A stretch of DNA of 64,000 bases, from NCBI GenBank assembly GCA_035457725.1, contig DATIBC010000044.1, forward strand, positions 62,001 through 126,000, given 5' to 3'. This DNA is from DATFES01 sp035457725. GTDB lineage: Bacteria > Pseudomonadota > Alphaproteobacteria > CACIAM-22H2. The translations under genes were made by a program, and so were the position numbers. Below are positions 8,243 through 18,911 of the stretch, piece after piece; the first letter of the stretch is position 1, and every line of letters begins with the position of its first letter. Below the pieces are notes generated by a model that had not been told where the DNA came from, ran no database searches, and saw only the letters and a list, made by a program, of their open reading frames with translations.

Positions 8243-9109
8243 TCAACGATCAGCGAGAAATTGGCGCACGCTGGCCACCTGATCGTCGGCCATCAGCGCC
8301 GGCGCGTGGCCGCATCGTGCGAACTCGACCGACTGCACCAAGCCCTTCGCGGCCGGCCCGCGTCGCCGCATTTCCGCGAGCGTGTTCGACGAGAGCAGGT
8401 CGGAATTCGCTCCGCGAAGGACCAGCGTCGGGCATGCGATTCCGTCCCATATCGGCCAAAGATCGACGTCCTCGATCGGGCGCGCCTTGAACACCGCGCC
8501 GATCGCCGGATCATAGTGAAGCTTGAGTCGTCCATTGCCGTCGGAGGCCGCGCTGTGCCGGGCGAGATGCGCCCATTCGGCGTCGCCCAACGGGCCGAAC
8601 GCCGCGTTCACCCGACGTAAATAAGCCTCGACGCCCGCGAGATCGTCAAAGCGCGGGTCCGCGCCAACGTACTCGGCAATCCGTTCGAGCGCTGGTTTCG
8701 GGATCATCGGCCCGATGTCGTTGAGCACCAAGCGGCGGATCGGCGTGTTCGCCTTCGCCGCCAGCATCATGCCAATGATCCCACCCATCGATGTCCCGAC
8801 CCAATCGACCTCAGGCATGCCGATCCGCGCGAGGAGCGCCGCGGCGACAGAGACATAGAGCGGATAGCCATAGCCCTCAGGCTGAGCGAGCCACCCGCTT
8901 GCGCCGCGTCCCGGCATGTCGACGCATACGACGCGATATCCATCGACGGCCAGTGCTGCCGCGAGAACGTCGAAATCGCGGGCGTTGCGCGTCAGGCCGT
9001 GAGCGCAAACGACGGCTCGGGCAGCATCGCCGCGGCCCCAATCCGAATAAGCGATGGATACGAAACCTTCTGGCGCCAAAGCGGCGAAGCGATCGAATCG
9101 AGGCGTCAT
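8243..9109 (-). CDS. Alpha/beta hydrolase
   Basis: Soluble 288-residue hydrolase with oxyanion motif AHGLTRNARDFD, nucleophile elbow WVGTSMGGIIGMM and the terminal His in ARCGHAPALM. The ATG at 9109 is chosen over a TTG at 9121 because a GAGG site lies 5 nt upstream of it. It resembles the other hydrolase of this window at 40491-41354 (shared LTRN..DFD, GTSMGG and VLNDIGP/VINDVGP segments), so the two are likely paralogues. Substrate is unknown; ester or carbon–carbon bond hydrolysis are both possible in this family. Confidence 0.85.
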   Translation of the reverse strand: MTPRFDRFAALAPEGFVSIAYSDWGRGDAARAVVCAHGLTRNARDFDVLAAALAVDGYRVVCVDMPGRGASGWLAQPEGYGYPLYVSVAAALLARIGMPEVDWVGTSMGGIIGMMLAAKANTPIRRLVLNDIGPMIPKPALERIAEYVGADPRFDDLAGVEAYLRRVNAAFGPLGDAEWAHLARHSAASDGNGRLKLHYDPAIGAVFKARPIEDVDLWPIWDGIACPTLVLRGANSDLLSSNTLAEMRRRGPAAKGLVQSVEFARCGHAPALMADDQVASVRQFLADR

Positions 9110-9198
9110 GATGCCTCGCAATCTATCGAAGGGCGGATCGCCACGCTATCGACATGCCGGTCATGTCGCGCATGCGCTGGACAGTCGTCCGCCGGCAT

Positions 9199-9229
9199 CG
9201 TTACAAGTCCGGGCGACCCAGGTGTAACG
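9199..9229. repeat. Inverted repeat CGTTACA-N17-TGTAACG
   Basis: Seven-base complementary arms (9199-9205 and 9223-9229), with a smaller GGG-CGA-CCC stem inside, lie in the 165-nt divergent space between the alpha/beta hydrolase (-) and the EamA pair (+), about 45 nt before the latter. It could be an operator or an mRNA hairpin. Arms of this length also arise by chance in a window this size, so the call is tentative. Confidence 0.3.
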
Positions 9230-9274
9230 ACCCATCGACGGCGGGCGGACCCGCTTTCCGGCAAAGCAACTCCC

Positions 9275-10171
9275 ATGCCCGCCTCGAACCCCCGTCTCCG
9301 CGGCCTTCTTTTTGCGACGGGCGCGCCGCTGTGTTGGAGCGTCGGCGGCGTCGTCATGAGGTCGGTCGATGCCACCGGTTGGGACATCGTGTTCTGGCGG
9401 TCAGGCACGCATGCGGTCGTGCTTGGCGTCGCGCTCGGGCTTTTGTTCGGTACGCGGACGATGCGCGACATGCGCCGCGCCGGCTGGTCGGGCTGGATCT
9501 CGGCGTTGCTGCTTGCTGGCGTGTTCACGTTCCATGTTCTCGCCATTGCCAACACTACGGTGGCGAACGTGCTGATCTTGCAGTCGACCTCGCCGATCTT
9601 TGTCGCCGTCCTTGCGGCCCTCGTGCTGGGTGAATATCTCGATCGCCGCAGCGGCATACTCCTTGCGATCGCCCTTGCCGGATTGGCGCCGGTGCTGGCG
9701 GGTTCGTTCTCCGCTCCGGCCGGTGCTGCCAGCCCGCTCGGCGACGCGCTGGCGCTGGCGGTGTCGTTCTGCTCGACGATTAATTTTCTCGTGATCCGCC
9801 GTGCGCGCGCGGTAAACCTGATTCCGGCGACCGTGGCCGCCGGGGCGCTCGCCGCCGCCATCGCCTGGCCGTTCGCCGCTCCGTTCGCGCTGCCGGCGCA
9901 AGATATCTGCCTGCTGATCGGTCTTGGCGTCGTACAAAACGTCTTCGGCGTATCGCTGTTCTATGCCGCGCTTCGGCATCTCCCGGCTGCCGAGGTGGGT
10001 TTACTGTGCCTTCTGGAGCCGGCGCTCGGGCCGATCTGGGTGTGGCTATTCGTCGGCGAAGAGCCGGGCTTATTGACGATGCTAGGGGGCGCCGCGATCG
10101 TCGGCGCGCTTCTCATCAAGGGCGCGCTCGACCTGCGATACCCCGTGTCGGCGAAAACCCTACCGGCATGA
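9275..10171 (+). CDS. EamA/DMT-family transporter (first of a tandem pair)
   Basis: Polytopic inner-membrane protein of 298 residues with about ten hydrophobic helices arranged as two EamA repeats, the drug/metabolite transporter pattern. Helix 1 is LLFATGAPLCWSVGGVVMRS and the second repeat ends in the conserved EVGLLCLLEPALGPIWVWL. The ATG at 9275 fits the usual start just before helix 1; the ribosome site is weak. Its TGA overlaps the ATG of the next gene (ATGA), and that gene is a clear paralogue, so the two could form a hetero-oligomer or an exporter pair. Transported solute is unknown. Confidence 0.88.
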   Translation: MPASNPRLRGLLFATGAPLCWSVGGVVMRSVDATGWDIVFWRSGTHAVVLGVALGLLFGTRTMRDMRRAGWSGWISALLLAGVFTFHVLAIANTTVANVLILQSTSPIFVAVLAALVLGEYLDRRSGILLAIALAGLAPVLAGSFSAPAGAASPLGDALALAVSFCSTINFLVIRRARAVNLIPATVAAGALAAAIAWPFAAPFALPAQDICLLIGLGVVQNVFGVSLFYAALRHLPAAEVGLLCLLEPALGPIWVWLFVGEEPGLLTMLGGAAIVGALLIKGALDLRYPVSAKTLPA

Positions 10172-11058
10172 CTTCCACCGCCATCGCGACGCCACCCAAC
10201 CGGCGTCTTCGCGCTTTACTTCTCATGCTCGTCGCCGGGCTGGTTTGGAGCACGGGCGGGCTACTCGTGCGCAGCGTGTCGATCACCGATGGGTGGGAGA
10301 TTGTCTTCTGGCGTTCCCTGTTCATGGTCCTCTTCATGGCGAGCGTCCTTACGGCGTGGCATGGGGAGCGCGCGCCGCGGGTGGTGCGCGGCATCGGGCC
10401 GGCCGGCGTGCTGGCAGGATTCTTTCTGTCGCTGACGTTCTTCTTTTTCATCCTTTCCGTCACCAGGACGACCGTCGCCAACACGCTGGTGATCATGAGC
10501 ATCGCGCCATTCGCAGCGGCGATCTTCGCCCGGCTCTTTGTCGGCGAAATGGTGCCGTCACGCACTTGGTTTGCGATGGCGATCGCGTTCTCGGGCATCG
10601 CCGTCATGTTCGCGGACTCGCTTACCGTTGGCGATTGGCTGGGCAACCTATTGGCCCTCGGCGTGCCGCTCGCCTATGCGTCGAATCTGACGATGCTTCG
10701 CCGCTTCGGCGGTGCGGTCGACATGGCGCCGACGGTAATGATCGCCGGGTTGTTCTCGATCGTCATAGCGTTGCCGATGGGTTGGCCCATCGAAGCGAGC
10801 TGGCGCGATATCGTCGTGCTGGCGTTCATGGGCGTCGTTCAGCTTGGACTTGGTTGCCTGTTGATGACCGTAGCGATCCGGCACCTGCGCGCCGCCGAGG
10901 TCGGCCTGATCACGCTGCTCGAGACCATCTTGGGGCCGATATGGGTATGGTTGGGCGTCGGCGAACGGCCGACCGACCCGGCGCTCGTCGGCGCATCGAT
11001 CGTCGTCGGGGCGCTTCTCGCGAACGAGCTGTTCGGCCTGATCCGCAAGCGCCCGTGA
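10168..11058 (+). CDS. EamA/DMT-family transporter (second of a tandem pair)
   Basis: Membrane protein of 296 residues and about ten helices, parallel to its upstream neighbour along the whole length: VWSTGGLLVRSV, GWEIVFWRSLFM and EVGLITLLETILGPIWVWLG match segments of the first copy. It starts within the stop codon of that gene, so translation is coupled. It is followed after 84 nt by a class III CoA-transferase and an aldehyde dehydrogenase, which suggests that the transported compound is an organic acid or its precursor; this is inference from position only. Confidence 0.88.
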   Translation: MTSTAIATPPNRRLRALLLMLVAGLVWSTGGLLVRSVSITDGWEIVFWRSLFMVLFMASVLTAWHGERAPRVVRGIGPAGVLAGFFLSLTFFFFILSVTRTTVANTLVIMSIAPFAAAIFARLFVGEMVPSRTWFAMAIAFSGIAVMFADSLTVGDWLGNLLALGVPLAYASNLTMLRRFGGAVDMAPTVMIAGLFSIVIALPMGWPIEASWRDIVVLAFMGVVQLGLGCLLMTVAIRHLRAAEVGLITLLETILGPIWVWLGVGERPTDPALVGASIVVGALLANELFGLIRKRP

Positions 11059-11142
11059 ACGGCCCGCGCCCGGCGTAAGCGCGGTTGTCGCCGGCTTTCC
11101 GCTCGGCTATGAATTGCCACCCTTTCACCGAGGAGCCAGCGC

Positions 11143-12288
11143 ATGGCCGGTTCGGGCCCACTTGCGGGCGTCGTCGTGGTCGATCTGTCGCGCATTCTCG
11201 CCGGCCCGTACTGCACGCTGTTGATGGCCGAGCTCGGCGCCCGTGTCATCAAGGTCGAAGCGCCGAAAACCGGCGACGACGCGCGGGCCTACGGTCCGTT
11301 CCTCAAGGGAAAGTCGGCGTATTTCATGTCGATCAACCGGGGAAAAGAATCGATCGCGCTTGACCTCAAGGGGGACGCCGATCGTGCGATACTCGACCGG
11401 TTGCTGGCGAAGGCCGACGTGATCGTCGAAAATTTCCGCCCCGGCACGATGGAAAAGCTGGGCTACGGTTGGGACGCACTGCACGCGAAGTATCCGCGTC
11501 TCATTTACGTGTCCGCGTCCGGTTTCGGCCATTCCGGTCCTGACTCGCAGCGCGCCGCGTACGACATGGTCGTCCAGGGCATGGGCGGCATCATGAGCAT
11601 CACCGGCTCGCCGGGCGGCCCGCCGGTGCGCATCGGCATGTCGATCGGCGACATCGGCGCCGGACTCTATGCATGCATCGGCGTCAATGCGGCGCTTTAT
11701 CACCGCGCGCTGACCGGCGAGGCGACCAAGGTCGACATCGGCATGTTCGATTGCCAGCTCGCGCTTCTCGAAAACGCGATCCTTCGGTACTTCGTCTCCG
11801 GCAAGCCGCCAGGACCGCTCGGCGCGCGACATCCGACGATCGCGCCGTTCGAGGCGTACCACGCGGCCGACGGCTACTTGATCGTCGCCGCCGGCAATGA
11901 TTCGCTGTTCGTCAAACTTTGCGCCGCGCTGGGTCGCCCGAAACTTGCCGAGGACCCGCGCTACCTGACAAACGATCTGCGTAACCAGAACGTCGACGCG
12001 CTCAAGGCGGATATCGAGACCGTGCTCTCAACCAAGCCGGTCACGCACTGGCTCAAGACCCTCGACGACGCGGGCGTGCCGGCAGGGCCGATCAATCATG
12101 TCGGTCAGGCGATCAGCAGCGTGCAGGCCGCGGCGCGCAACATGGTCGTCACCGCCGAGGATCCGGTGGCCGGACCGGTCCAGCTTGTCGGCAATCCGAT
12201 CAAATTGGTCGGTTTCCCCGACCCGCCGACCCGTGCACCGGCGCCGGAGCTCGACGGCGACCGCGAACGCATTCTGAAAAGCCTATGA
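11143..12288 (+). CDS. CaiB/BaiF (class III) CoA-transferase
   Basis: Enzyme of 381 residues that moves CoA between carboxylic acids through an aspartyl-CoA intermediate. The N-terminus VVVDLSRILAGPYCTLLMAELGA is family-typical (shown here in part: DLSRILAGPYC), RGKESIALDLK follows, and Asp170 in GMSIGDIGAGLYA is the expected nucleophile. A GAGGAG site sits 7 nt before the ATG. The acceptor acid is unknown; glutarate is one option because a glutaryl-CoA dehydrogenase lies about 10 kb away, but the adjacent aldehyde dehydrogenase suggests an acid made by aldehyde oxidation. The gene is followed 19 nt later by that dehydrogenase in the same orientation. Confidence 0.92.
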   Translation: MAGSGPLAGVVVVDLSRILAGPYCTLLMAELGARVIKVEAPKTGDDARAYGPFLKGKSAYFMSINRGKESIALDLKGDADRAILDRLLAKADVIVENFRPGTMEKLGYGWDALHAKYPRLIYVSASGFGHSGPDSQRAAYDMVVQGMGGIMSITGSPGGPPVRIGMSIGDIGAGLYACIGVNAALYHRALTGEATKVDIGMFDCQLALLENAILRYFVSGKPPGPLGARHPTIAPFEAYHAADGYLIVAAGNDSLFVKLCAALGRPKLAEDPRYLTNDLRNQNVDALKADIETVLSTKPVTHWLKTLDDAGVPAGPINHVGQAISSVQAAARNMVVTAEDPVAGPVQLVGNPIKLVGFPDPPTRAPAPELDGDRERILKSL

Positions 12289-12307
12289 CATCGCGAGGAG
12301 ACGCCCC

Positions 12308-13810
<1,503 letters not shown>

Positions 13811-13840
13811 CCTGTTCGCCGGCTGCATCACCATCGAGCG

Positions 13841-16246
13841 ATGGCACGTCGCAAACGCGGATTCGCAAGAACGATGACTTGGACGGCGCGAGGCGCCGTG
13901 GCGGCCGTCGTCCTTTCAGCGGCGCTCGCCGCATCGGGCTATGCCTACATCCGCACCTCGCTCCCGGCAACGTCGGGGCGATTGCAACTTCCCATTTTCG
14001 GCGCCGCGGTCGAAGTGATACGCGATCGTTATGGCGTCCCGCATATCTTCGCGCAATCGGAGCGCGATGCCTTTGCGGCATTAGGTTTCGTCCACGCCCA
14101 AGACCGCTTGGCGCAGATGGATATCATGCGTCGGACCGCCGAAGGCCGCCTGTCCGAGGTCATCGGCGCGGTGACGCTGCCGCACGATCGCTTCGTGCGC
14201 ACGCTCGGACTGCGTGCCCAGGCCGAAGCGGCGCTTGCCGCCATGTCGCCCGAGGTCCGCGCCGTGTTCGACGCTTACGCCGCAGGCGTAAACGCGTATC
14301 TCACCTCGCATGACGGCGCGTGGCCGCCCGAGATTTTGTTCAGCGGAGCTACCCCTGCGCCATGGGAGCCGGTCCACAGCCTGCTTTGGGGACGGCTGAT
14401 GTCCGTTCAACTCGCCGTGAACTGGCGCGGTGAACTCAGTCGCGCCCGGCTGGCCAGCCGGCTGACGCCGGCCATGCTCGCCGAACTATGGCCCGACCAT
14501 CCTTCCGACGCAGCGACCACGCTGGCCCGCCATGCCGCCGACTACCGCGCGCTCGACCTCGATCGACTGGCCGCGACGCTGCCGCCACCGCTGGGACCAG
14601 CCCAGGCGTCGAACGAATGGGTCGTATCAGGCGCGCGTGCGACCACCGGTAAGCCGCTCCTCGCCAACGATCCGCACCTGGGCCTCAATGCCCCTGGAGT
14701 TTGGTACCTGGCGCGGATCGAGGCGCCTGGACTGTCGCTGGCCGGGGCCACGGCGCCAGGGGCTCCCTTGCTGGTCCTCGGACACAATGGCGCGCTCGCC
14801 TGGGGCTTCACCACCACCAACGCCGACACCCAGGATTTGTACTTCGAGCGGGTCGTTGACGGCGACCCGGGGCGTTACGAAACACCATCGGGGCCGCAGC
14901 AATTCGCGGTCCGACAAGAAACCATTTTGGTCAAGGACGACCGGCCGGTCACCCTTACCGTGCGCGCCACACGCCATGGCGTCGTCATATCCGATCTAGC
15001 GCTGGCGACGGACGCCGTCCCACCCGGTTATGTTCTGGCGCTTGCCGACGCCGCGGCCGAGCAGCCCGATCGCACCGCCGATGCGCTCTTTCGTATGAAT
15101 CGAGCAAGAAACGCCGATGAATTCGTCGCCGCCCTGGCAACATGGCACTCGCCGGTCCAGAACATCGTCTACGCCGACACCGCCGGCCGCATCGGGCTGT
15201 ACACCGCCGGACGCATCCCTCAACGGAAATCCGGCGATGGCTGGCTCCCGCAGCCTGGATGGACAGGCGAATTCGATTGGCTCGATTTCATTCCTTTCCC
15301 CGATCTGCCGCACGCCGCCAATCCGCCGTCTGGGCGGTTGATCAACGCGAACAACCGGGTGGTTCCGGACGACTACCCCTATTTCGTGGGTCGCGATTGG
15401 GATTCGCCCGAGCGCGCCGAGCGCATCGCAGAGCGTCTTGCCGAGCGCGCCAAACATGACGTCGCGAGCATGGAGTCCGTTCAGGCCGACGATGTATCGC
15501 TGTTCGCAAGACGCCTGCTACCGGCGATGGCGCGCGTCCGCGCCAATGACGCTCGTGCCCGCGAGGCTCTGGCCCGACTTGCCAATTGGGACGCGCGTAT
15601 CGACCGCAGGCGCGCCGAGCCGCTGATATTCAATACGTGGGTCCGGCGCATCGCCGCCGGATTGCTCGTGCGCGCGCTCGGGCCCGCAGGTGCGGATTTG
15701 CAGCGCGATTCACCCATGCTTGTACGCCGCGCCTTCGATGGCACGTCCGAATTTTGCGACGATCGAGCCACCGAGGCCGTCGAATCATGCGCCGATCTGG
15801 TGGCGGTCGCGCTTTCGCAAACTCTCGACGAATTGACCCAGACCTTTGGCCCCGACATGGGCCAATGGCGCTGGGGCGATGCGCATGCCGCCGTCTTCCA
15901 TCATCCTTTCTTTTCGCGGGTTCCTTTCGTGGCGCAATGGACGGCTTTTCGCCAGCCTACCGACGGCGACAATTTCACCGTGCGGCGGGCCGCCTCGCGC
16001 GCGGGCGACCCGGCGAATCCCTTCGCGCACGTTCACGGTCAGAGCCTACGCGCGGTCTACGATCTGGACGACTTGCGCCGCTCGCGCTTCATCATCGCAC
16101 CCGGTCAGTCGGGCAACCCGCTCTCGCCGCACTGGGGCGATCTTGTGCCGCTTTGGGCCCATGCCGGCTCGCTCGCCATTTCCGGCGACGCCGAGGCGCT
16201 CCTCAATGCCGGAGCCAGCCGGCTGGTCCTCGGACCGCAGCCGTGA
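13841..16246 (+). CDS. Penicillin acylase family Ntn-hydrolase
   Basis: Secreted or membrane-anchored amide hydrolase made as one 801-residue precursor that cuts itself into two chains. A basic N-terminus and one hydrophobic segment (about 15-37) act as signal or anchor. RDRYGVPHIFA marks the alpha chain, and QASNEWVVSGA places the N-terminal nucleophile at Ser257, so the alpha chain plus linker is residues 1-256 and the beta chain 257-801. Family members hydrolyse penicillins, cephalosporins or N-acyl-homoserine lactones; size and periplasmic location fit any of these. It is 30 nt after the aldehyde dehydrogenase, possibly in the same operon, and ends 4 nt from a convergent gene. Confidence 0.9.
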   Translation: MARRKRGFARTMTWTARGAVAAVVLSAALAASGYAYIRTSLPATSGRLQLPIFGAAVEVIRDRYGVPHIFAQSERDAFAALGFVHAQDRLAQMDIMRRTAEGRLSEVIGAVTLPHDRFVRTLGLRAQAEAALAAMSPEVRAVFDAYAAGVNAYLTSHDGAWPPEILFSGATPAPWEPVHSLLWGRLMSVQLAVNWRGELSRARLASRLTPAMLAELWPDHPSDAATTLARHAADYRALDLDRLAATLPPPLGPAQASNEWVVSGARATTGKPLLANDPHLGLNAPGVWYLARIEAPGLSLAGATAPGAPLLVLGHNGALAWGFTTTNADTQDLYFERVVDGDPGRYETPSGPQQFAVRQETILVKDDRPVTLTVRATRHGVVISDLALATDAVPPGYVLALADAAAEQPDRTADALFRMNRARNADEFVAALATWHSPVQNIVYADTAGRIGLYTAGRIPQRKSGDGWLPQPGWTGEFDWLDFIPFPDLPHAANPPSGRLINANNRVVPDDYPYFVGRDWDSPERAERIAERLAERAKHDVASMESVQADDVSLFARRLLPAMARVRANDARAREALARLANWDARIDRRRAEPLIFNTWVRRIAAGLLVRALGPAGADLQRDSPMLVRRAFDGTSEFCDDRATEAVESCADLVAVALSQTLDELTQTFGPDMGQWRWGDAHAAVFHHPFFSRVPFVAQWTAFRQPTDGDNFTVRRAASRAGDPANPFAHVHGQSLRAVYDLDDLRRSRFIIAPGQSGNPLSPHWGDLVPLWAHAGSLAISGDAEALLNAGASRLVLGPQP

Positions 16247-16250
16247 CGCC

Positions 16251-16973
16251 TCAAGCGCGCTCGCCGCGGTCGAGCTCGCGATTGTAGAACTGCCAGAAGT
16301 TTTCGATCAGCGGTCGCGTCATCAACTGCGCCCGCTTGTGCTCGAGTTCGGTGGGCTCGGAATATCGATAGGCGATACCGCTTGCGCCAAGCGCGAGTTG
16401 GGCCTTGCAGGCTTTCTCGAGAAATATGCCGATCAGCGTTGTTTCTTCGATGTCGTTGCCCGCGAATGTCACGCCGTGATTGCGCATGAACACGACCGGC
16501 GCATCGCCCATTGCGGCGGCGAGCGCGCCACCCAGCGCGAGATCGTCGATCAGTCCGGCGCTATCCTCGAAGCGCGCCGTCCGGGCGGCGAAATAGGCCG
16601 CCTCGTGGGTGACCGCGCGCAGCGTCTCGCTGGTGGCGGCGAACAGGCAGGCGTGATGAGGATGGGTATGGCCAACGACGTTGACGTCGGCGCGCCGCCG
16701 TAAGATCGCCGCGTGGATGGGCCACTCGAGATGGACGTGTCCATCGCCGGCCAGCTTGCGGCCGGTGAAATCGATCAGCACGAAATCGTCGACGCCGCGC
16801 ACCTCGCCCAGGCTGATGCCCGAGCGCTTGAGCCACAGGCCGCGGCCGTCGGGATCGCGCATCGACATATGGCCGAGCGTCATGTCGGCGTGGCCTTCGC
16901 GATAGAGGATGCGACAGGCGCGGGCAAGAATGTGCAAGGTCTCGGCGAGCGAATTACTGATCGACTGCGTCAT
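16251..16973 (-). CDS. Class II aldolase/adducin family protein
   Basis: Metal-dependent protein of 240 residues related to fuculose-phosphate aldolase. The zinc ligands are visible in GHTHPHHACLFAA and a further His in FMRNHGVTFAG, and MTLGHMSMRDPDG is the N-terminal family motif. Non-phosphorylated substrates such as hydroxy-acid or ketone compounds have been proposed for this subgroup, so an aldolase or decarboxylase role is possible. It stands alone on the minus strand, divergent from the threonine ammonia-lyase (68-nt gap) and convergent with the acylase (4-nt gap). Function is otherwise unknown. Confidence 0.85.
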   Translation of the reverse strand: MTQSISNSLAETLHILARACRILYREGHADMTLGHMSMRDPDGRGLWLKRSGISLGEVRGVDDFVLIDFTGRKLAGDGHVHLEWPIHAAILRRRADVNVVGHTHPHHACLFAATSETLRAVTHEAAYFAARTARFEDSAGLIDDLALGGALAAAMGDAPVVFMRNHGVTFAGNDIEETTLIGIFLEKACKAQLALGASGIAYRYSEPTELEHKRAQLMTRPLIENFWQFYNRELDRGERA

Positions 16974-17041
16974 GCGATTTCCCGCGCCAGGGTTTTGCCG
17001 CTATATTCGCGGGGCGTTCTCCGCTAGGCAAGCACCGCGCG

Positions 17042-18295
17042 ATGTCCGTCTCCCTCGACGATATTCGGCAAGCCGCCGAAACCATCCGCGGCGCCGTAGC
17101 CCGGACGCCCATCGTGGCGGCGCCTCGGCTATCCGCCATTGCGGGCGTCGATCTTTTGCTCAAGCTCGAGAACCTGCAGCGCACCGGTTCCTTCAAGGCG
17201 CGCGGCGCGCTGGTTCGGATGCTTCGGCTCGATGCCGACGCACGCCGCCGCGGCGTAATCGCCATGTCCGCTGGCAACCACGCTCAGGCGGTCGCCTATC
17301 ACGGTCAGCGTCTCGGCATACCAGCCACGATCGTGATGCCAAAACTGACGCCGTTCACCAAGATCGAGAACACCAGCGCATACGGCGCGCGCGTCATCCT
17401 CGAAGGCGACGGGCTGGCGGAAGCCGCCGAATACGCCAAGCAGCTTGGCGAGCGCGAGACGCTCACCTTCATCCACCCTTACGACGACGTTTCGATCATC
17501 GCCGGCCAGGGCACCGTTGGCCTCGAGCTTGTCGACGATGCGCCCGATATCGATACCGTCGTGGTGCCGGTCGGCGGCGGCGGACTGTCGGCGGGCGTCG
17601 GCGTCGCCGTCAAGTCGCTGCGCCCGCGCGTACGGCTGGTAGGCGTCCAAGCGTCGCTGTTCCCCGACATGGTGCGACGCTTGCGCCCCGAAACGCGGCT
17701 CGCCAACGAGCCCGGCGATCGAGCCCGCTCGACGCTGGCCGAGGGCATCGCCGTGAAGCAGCCGGGCGAAATGACCTGCGAGATTCTACGACGGCATTTC
17801 GATGACTTCATCCTGGTCAACGAAGCGGGCATCGAAAACGCCGTCCACATGCTGCTTACCCAGGAGAAGATTCTGGCCGAAGGCGCCGGCGCGGCGCCGC
17901 TGGCCGCCGTGCTGGCCGCCCCCACGCGTTTCGCCGGACGCCGCGTGGCGCTGATCGTCTCCGGCGGCAATATCGATCCTCGGATCGTCGCGTCGATTTT
18001 GATGCGGGGGCTGGCCGCGGCGGGCCACATGGCGCGTCTAAGGGTGGAGATCACCGATGCGCCGGGGATGCTCGCTCGCGTGGCGAGCGCCATCGCCAAG
18101 GCGGGAGGCAACATCGTCGAGATCTATCATCAGCGGTTGTTCCGCGACGTGCCGGTGACGCGCGCCGACCTCGACGTCATCGTCGAGACGCGCAATTCCC
18201 GCCACTTGCGCGAGATCATCGCCGGCTTGGAGGCCGCCGGGCTTTCGGTGCGCCAGCTCGGCAACACCGCCGCCGAAGGTCCCTCGCCTGGTTAA
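17042..18295 (+). CDS. Threonine ammonia-lyase with C-terminal ACT domain
   Basis: PLP enzyme of 417 residues that deaminates threonine (and probably serine) to 2-oxobutyrate. Lys52 in RTGSFKARGAL holds the cofactor, SAGNHAQAVAYHG binds substrate, and PVGGGGLSAGVGV is the phosphate-binding glycine loop. From about residue 330 a single ACT-like domain follows (RVEITDAPGMLARVAS), the layout of the medium-length form rather than long biosynthetic IlvA with two regulatory domains. An effector amino acid is therefore expected. A second dehydratase without ACT lies at 41332-42336. The gene is monocistronic, divergent from the aldolase family gene. Confidence 0.92.
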   Translation: MSVSLDDIRQAAETIRGAVARTPIVAAPRLSAIAGVDLLLKLENLQRTGSFKARGALVRMLRLDADARRRGVIAMSAGNHAQAVAYHGQRLGIPATIVMPKLTPFTKIENTSAYGARVILEGDGLAEAAEYAKQLGERETLTFIHPYDDVSIIAGQGTVGLELVDDAPDIDTVVVPVGGGGLSAGVGVAVKSLRPRVRLVGVQASLFPDMVRRLRPETRLANEPGDRARSTLAEGIAVKQPGEMTCEILRRHFDDFILVNEAGIENAVHMLLTQEKILAEGAGAAPLAAVLAAPTRFAGRRVALIVSGGNIDPRIVASILMRGLAAAGHMARLRVEITDAPGMLARVASAIAKAGGNIVEIYHQRLFRDVPVTRADLDVIVETRNSRHLREIIAGLEAAGLSVRQLGNTAAEGPSPG

Positions 18296-18404
18296 GCAAC
18301 CGCAAGACTGCCGTTGAATCAGGAGCTTGCCAACGTACTTGCGGCCCAAAGCGCCCCTGCCTTAGGCTTTTCGCGGCGTACTCAACGACGACAGGACATC
18401 CCCC

Positions 18405-18911
18405 TTGTCCGACGGTTCAGGCGATGGCCGCCTCGGGGCCTTACAGCGCGGCGCGCCTCGAAAACGCCGGCGGATTGAATACGCCTTATTGGGGCGACGG
18501 GTCGTCGCCGCGGCGATCGATTTCCTGTGCGTCGCTATCGCCGCGGCGCTGGTCGCCGGCGTTTTCATGGGCATCGGCGGCGAGCCAGCGAATCTCGTCT
18601 TTACGCTGTCGCTCGTCGTCGTCTGGTTCGTTTACGACACCGGATTCGTTGGCTCGGGACAGGCGACGCCCGGTCAACGCGCGACGGGGATCGAGATGGT
18701 CTCGATCGACGACGCGCCGATCGGCTGGTTTCAGGCTGCGCTATGGTCGTTCGTCTTTCTTGCCGGAATCGTCATCTCGGCAGGCCTGACGCTTCTCTTC
18801 CCGCTGATCGACCCCAGCGGCCGCACGATCAACGATCTATTGGCCGCCGTCCGCGTTCGCTGGCGCAAACGAACATCGGCGGGCGAGGCGCTCGCGGAGC
18901 GACATCCATGA
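18405..18911 (+). CDS. RDD-family membrane protein
   Basis: Small inner-membrane protein of 168 residues with three to four hydrophobic helices. The RDD pattern is visible in RRVVAAAIDFLCV (Arg and Asp in helix 1), TPGQRATGIEMV and the acidic helix-end DPSGRTINDLLAAV. The start is read as TTG at 18405 with an AGGA site 8 nt upstream; an ATG at the same position is absent. RDD proteins have been proposed to transport ions or to accompany transporters, but most are uncharacterised. Its TGA overlaps the ATG of bpt, so the two are translated together. Confidence 0.85.
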   Translation: MSDGSGDGRLGALQRGAPRKRRRIEYALLGRRVVAAAIDFLCVAIAAALVAGVFMGIGGEPANLVFTLSLVVVWFVYDTGFVGSGQATPGQRATGIEMVSIDDAPIGWFQAALWSFVFLAGIVISAGLTLLFPLIDPSGRTINDLLAAVRVRWRKRTSAGEALAERHP

